A stretch of 64,000 nt of DNA from Roseiarcus sp963732155 (GTDB lineage: Bacteria > Pseudomonadota > Alphaproteobacteria > Rhizobiales > Beijerinckiaceae). Numbering within the stretch: position 1 is the first letter of the stretch; each line of letters opens with the position of its first letter. Shown in pieces: positions 17,892-25,999 of this stretch. The notes beneath the pieces were generated by a model. It was given only the letters and a program-made list of their open reading frames with translations. It was not told where the DNA came from and searched no databases. The DNA is taken from assembly GCA_963732155.1 (NCBI GenBank), contig CAVSYB010000015.1, positions 434,001 through 498,000 of the forward strand. The letters run 5' to 3'. Both the position numbers and the translations under genes were made by a program.

Positions 17892-19004
17892 ATGGCGTCC
17901 TTCAAGCTGCTTCTCCTGCCCGGCGACGGCATCGGCCCCGAAGTGATGGCGGAAGTCGAAAAAGTGATCGCCCATTTCAACGCCGGCGGTCATGCCCAAT
18001 TCGAGATCGAGAAGGGCCTGGTCGGGGGCAGCGCCTATGACGCCCATGGGCGGGCGATCAGCGAGGCGGACATGGCGCGCGCCCAGGCGGCCGACGCCGT
18101 GCTGTTCGGCGCGGTCGGCGGCCCCAAATGGGACGGCGTCGCCTACGACGTGCGTCCCGAGGCGGGGCTGTTGCGCCTGCGCAAGGATTTGCAATTGTTC
18201 GCCAATCTGCGGCCCGCGATCTGTTATCGGGCGCTCGCCGACGCTTCGTCGCTGAAGCGCGAGGTCGTCGAGGGGCTCGACATCATGATCGTGCGCGAAT
18301 TGACCGGCGGGGTCTATTTCGGCGAGCCGAAGGAGATTATCGATCTCGGCAACGGGCAGAAGCGCGGCATCGACACCCAGGTCTACGACACCTACGAGAT
18401 CGAGCGCATCGGCCGCGTCGCCTTCGACCTCGCGCGCAAGCGGCGCAACAAGGTCACCTCCTCCGAAAAGCGCAATGTCATGAAATCGGGCGTTCTCTGG
18501 CACGAGGTGATTTCGGCGCTGCACAAGCGCGAATTCCCCGATGTGACGCTCGAGCACCAACTCGCCGACGCCTTGGGCATGCAGCTCGTCCGCTGGCCCA
18601 AACAGTTCGACGTCATCGTCACCGACAATCTGTTCGGCGACATGCTGTCCGACGTCGCCGCCATGCTCACGGGCTCGCTGGGCATGCTTCCGTCCGCCTC
18701 GCTGGGCGACGTCGATCCGCAGACGCGCAAGCGCAAGGCGCTCTACGAGCCGGTCCATGGCTCGGCTCCCGATATCGCCGGCAAGGGTCTCGCCAATCCG
18801 ATCGCGATGATCGGCTCGTTCGGAATGGCGCTGCGCTATTCCTTCGGACTGGGCGCCGCCGCCGACAGTCTGGAGGCCGCCATCGCCAGCGTCCTCGACG
18901 AAGGACTGCGGACCGCCGACATCAGCAGCGGCGGCGCCTCGCCGGCGTCGACCTCGCAGATGGGCGATGCGATCGTCGCGGCGCTGGCGCGCGGCCATAG
19001 CTGA
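17892..19004 (+). CDS. leuB: 3-isopropylmalate dehydrogenase
   Basis: LeuB (370 residues) oxidises and decarboxylates 3-isopropylmalate in leucine synthesis. The sequence begins LLLPGDGIGPEVMAEVEKVI and has the substrate-binding blocks GAVGGPKWD, RPEAGLLRLRKDLQLFANLR and VRELTGGVYFGEPKE. The NAD/metal region TDNLFGDMLSDVAAMLTGSL and EPVHGSAPDIAGKGLANPIA are intact. It is divergent from holA and stands alone; leuCD are not in the window. The start at 17892 has no clear ribosome site but matches the family N-terminus. Confidence 0.97.
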   Translation: MASFKLLLLPGDGIGPEVMAEVEKVIAHFNAGGHAQFEIEKGLVGGSAYDAHGRAISEADMARAQAADAVLFGAVGGPKWDGVAYDVRPEAGLLRLRKDLQLFANLRPAICYRALADASSLKREVVEGLDIMIVRELTGGVYFGEPKEIIDLGNGQKRGIDTQVYDTYEIERIGRVAFDLARKRRNKVTSSEKRNVMKSGVLWHEVISALHKREFPDVTLEHQLADALGMQLVRWPKQFDVIVTDNLFGDMLSDVAAMLTGSLGMLPSASLGDVDPQTRKRKALYEPVHGSAPDIAGKGLANPIAMIGSFGMALRYSFGLGAAADSLEAAIASVLDEGLRTADISSGGASPASTSQMGDAIVAALARGHS

Positions 19005-19029
19005 GCCTCCTCGCCGCCGGGACTTCGCG

Positions 19030-19851
19030 CTATTCCGCGGCGCGCCGGCAGGCCGTCAGCCGGGTCGCATCCCCCTTCAGCACCGCGCCGAGGCCCGCCT
19101 GCAAGCCCGCCGTCGTCGGGAAAAGGCGATCGATCAGGCAGCCAAGCGCGACCGCATCCAGCGGCGCTGTGCGGCCGCCGCAGGCCAGCCCGGCGATCTC
19201 GATTTCCGCCGTCCGCGCCAATCGAAACCCCAGGCAGGATCGATCCCCACCGGGGCCTGACAGCGTGACATCGGTCCACTCGACCGGACCGCGCGCCGTC
19301 GCGTAGGACTGAGGGCTGGTGGCGCGGATGACCGCCGCGTCGAGCTCCGCCGACTGCTGGGCCGTCTCGACGAACAGGCTCGGCGTCGCTGACGCGGTTT
19401 TCCCGATATGCACGCCGACATGAAGGAACAGGCCGTCGCCGGCGGCGTCTCCGTAAGTCAGCGTGTCGCTTCGCTCGCCGGCCGCCCCGCGCATACGCGC
19501 CCGATAATGCGGCAGATTCGGACCGGGCTCCGGGGGCGCAAACGACAACAGGGCCGGCAATCCTCGCTCTTCGACCCATGCGACATGAGAGACCACCGGC
19601 GCAACCGTTGTCGCGACCATTATCCGGGCGTGGCCGCGCACCCACATGAGTCCCGCAAACACACAGACAGACAGCGAAAACGCCGCCCAAACCGGCCAGC
19701 GTCGGGACCGCGCGGACGCCGATTTGGATCGACCGCCTCGTGGCGCGACGTCGGCCCGCGCGTCGCCGGCCGGCCCGACGTCGATTGCTATTGGCTCCCC
19801 GCCTGTCACGCGCCCCTGACCGCTCCGACGGATCGTTTTCAGTTCGCGCAA
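19030..19851 (-). CDS. membrane-anchored protein of unknown function
   Basis: I do not recognise a family. The 273-residue product has a basic N-terminal region, one membrane segment (about residues 53-70, WPVWAAFSLSVCVFAGLMWV) and an extracytoplasmic domain of about 200 residues. Four cysteines lie in that C-terminal domain (SCLGFRL, ACGG, ALGCLI, LTACRR), which could form disulfides in the periplasm. The start is uncertain: TTG 19851 opens the frame, and a GTG at 19809 follows CAGGGG. It is convergent with leuB and divergent from metX, with no operon partner. Confidence 0.65.
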   Translation of the reverse strand: MRELKTIRRSGQGRVTGGEPIAIDVGPAGDARADVAPRGGRSKSASARSRRWPVWAAFSLSVCVFAGLMWVRGHARIMVATTVAPVVSHVAWVEERGLPALLSFAPPEPGPNLPHYRARMRGAAGERSDTLTYGDAAGDGLFLHVGVHIGKTASATPSLFVETAQQSAELDAAVIRATSPQSYATARGPVEWTDVTLSGPGGDRSCLGFRLARTAEIEIAGLACGGRTAPLDAVALGCLIDRLFPTTAGLQAGLGAVLKGDATRLTACRRAAE

Positions 19852-19978
19852 CCTTAGCAGATCGCGAACCGGCGACGGCTTCCGGAAACCGCAAACATTC
19901 GGACAATGTCAACAGCTTGTTACCGCAGCGCGACGCCGCCGTCCGCGCTGCGAAATCCGCATTCTCGCCACTCGGCCA

Positions 19979-20008
19979 TTGACTCGCGCGCCCCTTGAAT
20001 TCTATAAA
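19979..20008 (+). promoter_or_regulatory. metX promoter
   Basis: TTGACT (19979-19984), an 18-bp spacer and TATAAA (20003-20008) make the best sigma-70-like promoter in the window, 50 bp upstream of the metX start. The predicted leader starts inside a nested inverted repeat: outer CAAACG / CGTTTG (20010-20015, 20035-20040) and inner TTGT / ACAA. Confidence 0.65.
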
Positions 20009-20057
20009 TCAAACGACTTGTTCGACAAACAGAACGTTTGCAAGAGGAGCCAAGCGC

Positions 20058-21254
20058 GTGGGAGGGCCGGTCCTTAATCTGGCGAATGGCGCGAGCGAAG
20101 CCGACGCGCCCCACAGCCTTGTCCTTCGCCTGGGACCCGATCGCCCCCTGACGATGGACGCGGGCGTCAAGCTCGCCCCGCTGAGCCTCGCCTATCAGAC
20201 CTATGGCGTCCTCAATCGCGCCAAATCCAACGCCATTCTGGTTTGCCACGCGTTGACCGGCGATCAGCACGTCGCCAACCAGAATCCGGTGACCGGCAAG
20301 GACGGCTGGTGGGAGACCATGGTCGGTCCGGGCAAGCCGATCGACACCCGCCGCTTTTTCGTCATTTGCGCCAATGTCGTCGGCGGTTGCATGGGCACCA
20401 CCGGCCCGGCCTCGACCAATCCGGCGACCGGGCTCGCCTATGGCCTCGACCTGCCGCTCGTCACCGTCGCCGACATGGTTCGCGCGCAGGCGATGCTGAT
20501 TGATCATCTCGGCATCGACATGCTGTTTTGCGTCGCCGGCGGCTCGATGGGTGGGATGCAGGTTCTGCAATGGGCGGCGAGCTATCCCGAGCGGGTGTTC
20601 AGCGCCATGCCGATCGCCACCTCGGCCAAGCATTCCTCGCAGAATATCGCGTTTCACGAAGTCGGACGCCAGGCCATCATGGCCGATCCCGACTGGCGCA
20701 ATGGACGCTATCTCGCCGAAGGCGTCAGCCCGACGAAGGGCCTCGCCGTAGCGCGCATGGCGGCCCACATCACCTATCTCTCGGACTCCGCGCTGCAGCG
20801 GCGGTTCGGGCGCAAGCTGCAGGATCGCGCCGAGCGGACCTTCACCTTCGGCGCGGATTTCCAGATCGAATCCTACCTTCGCCATCAGGGCTCGATCTTT
20901 GTCGAAAGGTTCGATCCGAACTCCTACCTGTTCATGACCCGCGCCATGGACTATTTCGACCTCGCCGCGGACTACGACGGCTCGCTGGCGCGCGCGTTCC
21001 AAAGTTGCCGCACGCGATTCTGCATCGTCTCCTTCACGTCCGACTGGCTGTTCCCGACCAGCAACTCGCGGGCGCTCGTCCATGCTCTGAACGCAACCGG
21101 CGCCTCGGTGTCGTTCGTCGAAATTGAAACCGACAGAGGCCACGACGCTTTCCTGCTCGACGTGCCCGACCTGTTCGCGACGACCGGGGGATTCATCGAC
21201 GCCGCCGCGCGGGCGCGCGGCATCGCGCCCGCGCCGACGTCGTCGGCCGCATGA
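20058..21254 (+). CDS. metX: homoserine O-acetyltransferase MetX
   Basis: MetX acylates homoserine in methionine synthesis. It is an alpha/beta-hydrolase-fold enzyme of 398 residues. The oxyanion and substrate region LVCHALTGDQHV and NVVGGCMGTTGPAS are conserved. The nucleophile lies in GGSMGGMQVLQW, the acid in FTSDWLFPT and the histidine in DRGHDAFLLD. GTG 20058 is chosen because GAGGAG (20043-20048) lies at the right distance and the upstream in-frame TTG at 19995 falls inside the promoter. Acetyl- rather than succinyl-CoA specificity is assumed from the family name and not proved by sequence. metW follows 16 bp downstream. Confidence 0.95.
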   Translation: MGGPVLNLANGASEADAPHSLVLRLGPDRPLTMDAGVKLAPLSLAYQTYGVLNRAKSNAILVCHALTGDQHVANQNPVTGKDGWWETMVGPGKPIDTRRFFVICANVVGGCMGTTGPASTNPATGLAYGLDLPLVTVADMVRAQAMLIDHLGIDMLFCVAGGSMGGMQVLQWAASYPERVFSAMPIATSAKHSSQNIAFHEVGRQAIMADPDWRNGRYLAEGVSPTKGLAVARMAAHITYLSDSALQRRFGRKLQDRAERTFTFGADFQIESYLRHQGSIFVERFDPNSYLFMTRAMDYFDLAADYDGSLARAFQSCRTRFCIVSFTSDWLFPTSNSRALVHALNATGASVSFVEIETDRGHDAFLLDVPDLFATTGGFIDAAARARGIAPAPTSSAA

Positions 21255-21270
21255 AGACAGGAATCGAGAG

Positions 21271-21894
21271 TTGACCGCCCCAGCGCCGCAGTCGCGCATC
21301 GATCTCGTGCGGGTCGCCGAAATGGTCGAGCCGCGCGCCCGGGTTCTCGACGTCGGCTGTGGCGACGGCGCGCTGCTGCGCCTGCTCGCCGAGACGCGCG
21401 CCGTCGACGGACGCGGCATGGAGCTGTCGCAGCGCGGGGTCAACGACTGCGTCGCCAAAGGGCTGTCGGTCATCCAGGGCGACGCCGACATTGATCTTGC
21501 CGACTATCCCGACAACGCCTTCGACTATGTGATTCTGTCGCAGACGCTTCAGGCGACCCGTCAGCCGCGGGTCGTCATGGAGCACATGCTGCGCATCGGA
21601 CGGCGGGCGATCGTCTCGTTTCCGAATTTCGGGCATTGGCGAATCAGGGCGCAGATCACCTTCAAAGGCCGCATGCCGGTGACGAAGAATCTCAGCCACG
21701 CCTGGTACGACACGCCGAATATCCACTTCTGCACGATCCGGGATTTCGTGCTCCTGACGCGGGAGATCGATGCGCAAATCGAAACAAGCGTCGCGCTCGA
21801 CAGCCTTGGCCACCCGTTGCAGGTCACCCTGCCGTGGTGGGCGTGGAACCTGCTGGGCGAGCAGGCGGTGTTTCTGCTGCGGCGAAAGCGCTGA
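21271..21894 (+). CDS. metW: methionine biosynthesis protein MetW
   Basis: MetW (207 residues) is a SAM-dependent-methyltransferase-like protein that sits beside MetX in proteobacteria and is reported to be needed for MetX activity. Motif I is VLDVGCGDGALLRLL, and the family blocks GMELSQRGVNDCVAKGLSVI, GDADIDLADYPDNAFDYV and SFPNFGHWRIR are present. The TTG start at 21271 follows metX by 16 bp and is in the usual N-terminal position (TAPAPQSRIDLVRVAEMVEP). Upstream in-frame codons overlap metX and are ignored. Confidence 0.94.
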   Translation: MTAPAPQSRIDLVRVAEMVEPRARVLDVGCGDGALLRLLAETRAVDGRGMELSQRGVNDCVAKGLSVIQGDADIDLADYPDNAFDYVILSQTLQATRQPRVVMEHMLRIGRRAIVSFPNFGHWRIRAQITFKGRMPVTKNLSHAWYDTPNIHFCTIRDFVLLTREIDAQIETSVALDSLGHPLQVTLPWWAWNLLGEQAVFLLRRKR

Positions 21895-22025
21895 ACCAGG
21901 CGCGATCGGCGTTCGCCCCCGAGCGCGAAGCATGCTTGTCTTTCGTCGCCAACGAATTGAAATCCGGTTGACTCCCTGATCGGAACGCCGCCACCCTCCG
22001 TTGATTTCCTTTGGAGTTTCCGCCG

Positions 22026-23192
22026 ATGCCCATCAATCCAGCGATCCAGCCGCTTGTCGCCGATGCGCAGGACTGGCGCCGCGACATTCACCGGCACCCC
22101 GAACTCGACTACGACGTCTTCCGCACCGCCTCTTTCGTCGCCGAGCGTCTGAAGGCTTTCGGCTGCGATGAAGTGGCGGCCGGGATTGGCCGCACCGGCG
22201 TGGTCGGCGTCATTCGCGGCCGCGGCGCGGCCAGCCCGCGAACGATCGGGCTTCGCGCCGACATGGACGCGTTGCCGATCCACGAGACGACCAATCTGAC
22301 GTATCAATCGGCCAATCCGGGCAAGATGCACGCCTGCGGGCATGACGGCCATACCGCGATGCTGCTCGGAGCGGCGCGCTATCTCGCGCAGACCCGCAAC
22401 TTTTCGGGAACCGCGGTCGTCATCTTCCAGCCCGCCGAGGAGGGCGGCGGCGGCGGCAAGGCGATGCTCGACGACGGCCTGATGGAGCGTTTCGGCATCC
22501 AGCAGGTGTTCGGCATGCACAATATGCCGACGCTGCCGGTCGGCGTCTTCGCCATTCGCAAAGGCCCGCTCCTCGCGGCGGCCGACCGTTTCACGATCAG
22601 CATCGAAGGACGCGGCGGCCATGCCGCGCAGCCCCATGTGGGCGCCGATCCGATCGTCGCCGGCGCGCAGATCATCAACGCGCTGCAGACCATTGTCGGG
22701 CGCAACGTCGATCCGCTCAATTCCTGCGTTGTTTCGGTGACCCGCTTCGAAGCCGGCACGGCGTTCAACGTGATCCCGCAAACCGCTCAACTTCTCGGCA
22801 CGACGCGGACCCTGTTGAGCAAGACGCGCGATTTCGCCGAACGGCGGATCGCCGAAATCGCCAAAGGCGTTGGCGGCGCCCTCGGCGTGAGGGTCGAAGT
22901 GCAATATGTGCGCGGCTATCCGCCAACCTGCAATCACCCCAAAGAGACGGATTTCGCCACGGGCGTCGCGCGCAAGATCGCCGGCGACGAAGGCGTCATC
23001 GCGGACGCGCCGCCGGTGATGGGCGCCGAGGACTTCTCGTTCATGCTCGAGGCGCGGCCGGGCGCCTTCATTTTTGTCGGCAATGGCGACACGGCCGGCC
23101 TGCACCATCCCGGATATGACTTCAACGATGCGGCGCTGCCCTATGGCATGAGCTACTGGGCGGAGCTGGTCGAGAGCGCGCTGGCGGCGTGA
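22026..23192 (+). CDS. M20 family amidohydrolase (hippurate hydrolase-like)
   Basis: A 388-residue zinc-dependent amidohydrolase of the M20D group, which cleaves N-acyl amino acids or related amides. The metal ligands are visible: CGHDGHTAML, the glutamate pair in FQPAEEGGGGGKAML, HNMP, and MGAEDFSFM near the C-terminus. The dimerisation domain contains SIEGRGGHAAQPHVGADPI. ATG 22026 follows TTTGGAG. The exact substrate is not determinable. It is convergent with uxuA and not clearly in an operon with metW (131-bp gap). Confidence 0.92.
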   Translation: MPINPAIQPLVADAQDWRRDIHRHPELDYDVFRTASFVAERLKAFGCDEVAAGIGRTGVVGVIRGRGAASPRTIGLRADMDALPIHETTNLTYQSANPGKMHACGHDGHTAMLLGAARYLAQTRNFSGTAVVIFQPAEEGGGGGKAMLDDGLMERFGIQQVFGMHNMPTLPVGVFAIRKGPLLAAADRFTISIEGRGGHAAQPHVGADPIVAGAQIINALQTIVGRNVDPLNSCVVSVTRFEAGTAFNVIPQTAQLLGTTRTLLSKTRDFAERRIAEIAKGVGGALGVRVEVQYVRGYPPTCNHPKETDFATGVARKIAGDEGVIADAPPVMGAEDFSFMLEARPGAFIFVGNGDTAGLHHPGYDFNDAALPYGMSYWAELVESALAA

Positions 23193-23240
23193 TTCTTCGT
23201 CAGGTCGAACCGATCGCGCTTTGGCTCGAACAGGCTTGCG

Positions 23241-24416
23241 TCACGCCGCTTCCAGAGCCTTGATCGCGCCGCGCAATTCCGCGAGCCCCTTGAGCCGGCC
23301 GATCGCCGAATAGCCGGGATTGGTCTTTTTCTCGAGGTCGTCGAGCATCCGGTGGCCGTGGTCCGGGCGGAAGGGGATTTTCTCGGCTTGCGGCCGGCGC
23401 CGATCCTCGGCGAGCAATTCCCGCAATACCGCAATCATGTCGAAATCGCCGTCGAGATGGTCGCTCTCGGTGAATGACCCGTCCGGCTCCCGCCTGGTCG
23501 AGCGCAGATGCGCGAAATGAATGCGCGAGGCGAACCGCCGCGCCATCGCCGGCAGATCATTCGCCGTGGAAACGCCGAGCGAGCCCGTGCAGAAACAGAC
23601 GCCGTTGGCGCGAGAAGGCGCGGCGTCGAACAGCGCTTGATAGTCCTGCATCGTCGAAGCGATGCGCGGCAGCCCGAACAGCGGCCGGGGCGGATCGTCG
23701 GGATGCAAGGTCAGCTTGACGCCCAGCGCCTCCGCGACAGGCGCGACGCGTTCGATGAAGGCGATCAGGTTGCCGCGCAGCCGCCCCGCGTCGACTTTCG
23801 CGTAGGCTGCGAGCTTTTCGCGCATCCCTTTGAGATCAAGCGAGTCGGATGTCGCGCCCGGCAGGCCCGCGATGATGTTGGCGGTGAGCCGGCCGACCTC
23901 GTCCGGCGTGAACGTCTCGAACAGCCGGCGCGCGCGCTGAAGCGTCTCCACCGAATAGTCCGCCTCGGCGCCCTGGCGTTGCAGAATATGAACGTCGAAC
24001 GCCGCCAAGCGCGCCTGATCGAAGCGCAAGGCCTGCGCGCCGTTCGGCAATCGCCATTCGAGATCGGTGCGCGTCCAGTCGACCACCGGCATGAAATTGT
24101 AGCAGATCGTCCCGACGCCGCCGGCCGCGACGGCCTCCAGGCTGGCGATCCAGACATCGATCGACGTCGTCGCCGCCGCGCCGAGGCGCTTGACGTCGTC
24201 CGGCACCGGAATGCTCTCGACGACGCTCCAGCGCAAGGGACTGGCGCCCGGCGCCTCCTCGATCAGCCGCTTGCGCGCGGCGACGGCGGCCTTTGTCCAT
24301 TCGGCGCCGGGCGGCAATTCGTGCAGCGCCGTGACGATGTCGGTCGCGCCCGCCTGGCGCACGTCGTCAAGGCTGACGGGGTCGCCCGGCCCGTACCAAC
24401 GCCACGCCTGAAGCAT
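23241..24416 (-). CDS. uxuA: mannonate dehydratase
   Basis: UxuA (391 residues) dehydrates D-mannonate to 2-keto-3-deoxygluconate in glucuronate use. It begins MLQAWRWYGPGDPVSLDDVR. The active-site blocks YNFMPVVDWTRTDL, LHPDDPPRPLFGLPRI, NGVCFCTGSLG, HFAHLRSTRR and FRPDHGHRMLDD include the metal-binding histidines and cysteine of the TIM-barrel enzyme. A GGGAGGG ribosome site precedes the ATG at 24416. No uxuB, uxaC or transporter is adjacent, so it is an isolated pathway gene here. Confidence 0.95.
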   Translation of the reverse strand: MLQAWRWYGPGDPVSLDDVRQAGATDIVTALHELPPGAEWTKAAVAARKRLIEEAPGASPLRWSVVESIPVPDDVKRLGAAATTSIDVWIASLEAVAAGGVGTICYNFMPVVDWTRTDLEWRLPNGAQALRFDQARLAAFDVHILQRQGAEADYSVETLQRARRLFETFTPDEVGRLTANIIAGLPGATSDSLDLKGMREKLAAYAKVDAGRLRGNLIAFIERVAPVAEALGVKLTLHPDDPPRPLFGLPRIASTMQDYQALFDAAPSRANGVCFCTGSLGVSTANDLPAMARRFASRIHFAHLRSTRREPDGSFTESDHLDGDFDMIAVLRELLAEDRRRPQAEKIPFRPDHGHRMLDDLEKKTNPGYSAIGRLKGLAELRGAIKALEAA

Positions 24417-24498
24417 TGCGCGCCCTCCCTGACGCCTCTCATAGACCCTTTTGCCAAGAACCGCTCGTCAGCGACGGGGCGCAACACCGATTCGTCCG

Positions 24499-25872
24499 CT
24501 ATCCGCCGGCCGAACGTGAGAGACGCGAACCCGTGGCGCGAATCTCTCTCAGCAACCTCGGAACATCCATCGTCTTGACCAGCAGCGCGCCAGGTTCATC
24601 AACGGGCCAGGACATGTATTTGGTCCGAGCCATCAATTCGATCTTCGACCGGTTCTTGAGAAAGCGCTCGACGCGCCCCTTCTCGCCAACGCCGTCGGCG
24701 GTAAAGTGATCCTCCAGCGCCTCCCGGCTGATCGCGCAGATGACGGGACTGCCCAGCGCGTCTCCGGTGAACGTCACGATGTCCCGCATGGGGTCATAGC
24801 GTGCAGGCGGATTGCTGAAAGTCAGATCGAGCCCCGGGATTATTGAACGTCGTGCATCAACAACCTTGACTAGCCAATCCCGCGCGCGAGCGTCAATTTG
24901 ACTAAGGCCTTCGGCGAGCAATCGACGCCATTTCGGGCCCCTCCCGTGCGCTTCCCGCCACGCGAGTTTCAGCTCATATGGCCTTTTTTGCGCAAGCGCC
25001 TCGAGCAGCGCCTCGGCCTGTCGAAGATCCTTATCGCGCTTCGCCGAACCTTCAGCGCGACGGCGAGAAACAATCAATTTGTGAACGGCGTAACGTTGAG
25101 GGGCGGGGACCTGAACGTAGATCCCCGAATTGTGTAGAATCACGGCGGACTCTGGCTCGTAGATGAGATAATCCAAAAATGCTAGGGGCTGCGCCTCGGT
25201 CTTGAAGGAGGGCAACGCCTGCGGCTTGTCCCTCTCCGATCCTCTGGCGGGCGTCAGAAAATCGACCCGAAATCCGTCCTTTGACACATAACTCGTCGCG
25301 CGCCGGCTATCGGTGGGGTTCGGAATGACGCGAAAGGTCTTGTCCACATCCCGGAGGACTTCGAGGATCGGCCTTGTGTTGTCTCCAATTGCGATCGACA
25401 CGTCCTGGAACTGGGCGACGTCAACGTCGCCTGTTTGCAGCAGCGACGGGGATAACTTGACGCCCAGCATCGCCGAATAGGTCTGGTATGCAACCGTGCC
25501 CACCAAGACGCCGCGAAGCCGGAACACTCCCGCCTTGGCGAGCGCATCGACTATGTTGCCTATTTGCGGAATGGGGCGAGGAAGGCCAAACGACCGCACA
25601 AGCGCGGACACGAGAGCCCGGCGTTGACGCTCATCGTCGCGAACCAGCCGATGACGCTCGATGCGCTCGAGCAGTACCGGCGTCTCCGGGCCGACAAAGC
25701 GCTGAGCCCGCGCCTCGCCGGTTCCGGTCTGAAAGTACCAGTATCGACGCCCCTTGGAAGTCTTGGAAACAAAACCCCCCGGCGCCGAAAAGGCGTCGCT
25801 GAATGCCGCCGTCGCGCAGCGCTCAAGCAGTTCGGCATAGGTTGTCTGCACAACGAGCGAAGGCGCCGGCAT
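24499..25872 (-). CDS. GSU2403-type nucleotidyltransferase-fold protein fused to a DUF1488-like domain
   Basis: A 457-residue protein. Residues of about 90-330 carry a nucleotidyltransferase-like pattern: LRGVLVGTVAYQTY, then TGDVDVAQF (DxD) and later FRVDFLTP (a third acidic residue), as in the NTP_transf_8/GSU2403 group. The last 110 residues (RYDPMRDIVTFTGDAL, ICAISREALEDHF, FLKNRSKIELMARTKY) resemble DUF1488. I infer these families from motif memory, not a search. The gene stands alone between uxuA and an ABC-F gene. Its DNA looks less GC-rich than its flanks, and its promoter has repeats. It could transfer a nucleotide to RNA or protein, as some toxin-antitoxin nucleotidyltransferases do, but no antitoxin partner is visible. 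Confidence 0.7.
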   Translation of the reverse strand: MPAPSLVVQTTYAELLERCATAAFSDAFSAPGGFVSKTSKGRRYWYFQTGTGEARAQRFVGPETPVLLERIERHRLVRDDERQRRALVSALVRSFGLPRPIPQIGNIVDALAKAGVFRLRGVLVGTVAYQTYSAMLGVKLSPSLLQTGDVDVAQFQDVSIAIGDNTRPILEVLRDVDKTFRVIPNPTDSRRATSYVSKDGFRVDFLTPARGSERDKPQALPSFKTEAQPLAFLDYLIYEPESAVILHNSGIYVQVPAPQRYAVHKLIVSRRRAEGSAKRDKDLRQAEALLEALAQKRPYELKLAWREAHGRGPKWRRLLAEGLSQIDARARDWLVKVVDARRSIIPGLDLTFSNPPARYDPMRDIVTFTGDALGSPVICAISREALEDHFTADGVGEKGRVERFLKNRSKIELMARTKYMSWPVDEPGALLVKTMDVPRLLREIRATGSRLSRSAGG

Positions 25873-25886
25873 CCAGATTTCTCGGG

Positions 25887-25969
25887 GCTATACGCACCTC
25901 AAAAAATGAGTATAGCGGACGCCTCGTCGATTTTCCACCGGATTATCCTCAATTCGCGAAATGAGTATA
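25887..25969 (-). promoter_or_regulatory. repeat-rich promoter/operator region of the nucleotidyltransferase gene
   Basis: AAATGAGTATA occurs twice in the same orientation (25904-25914 and 25959-25969), 55 bp apart. Each copy is part of an inverted repeat. The first lies within GCTATAC / GTATAGC arms (25887-25893, 25910-25916). The second is the near-palindrome CTCAATTCGCGAAATGAG, 16 of 18 symmetric, just before the TATA. The set begins 15 bp upstream of the ATG and could be an operator for autoregulation. Confidence 0.5.
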
Positions 25970-25999
25970 ACCCGGTTCGTTCAGGCCGCCGCTTTCGGT

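Noticed and set aside
19985..20057. Possible SAM-II riboswitch upstream of metX
   Set aside because: The leader after the predicted transcript start is only about 45 nt and lacks the conserved SAM-II sequence; only a simple nested hairpin is present.
23184..23249. Inverted repeat GCGGCGTGA / TCACGCCGC at the ends of the M20 gene and uxuA
   Set aside because: Both arms are Ala-Ala-stop codons of convergent genes, separated by 48 nt; this looks like coincidence of codon use rather than a terminator.
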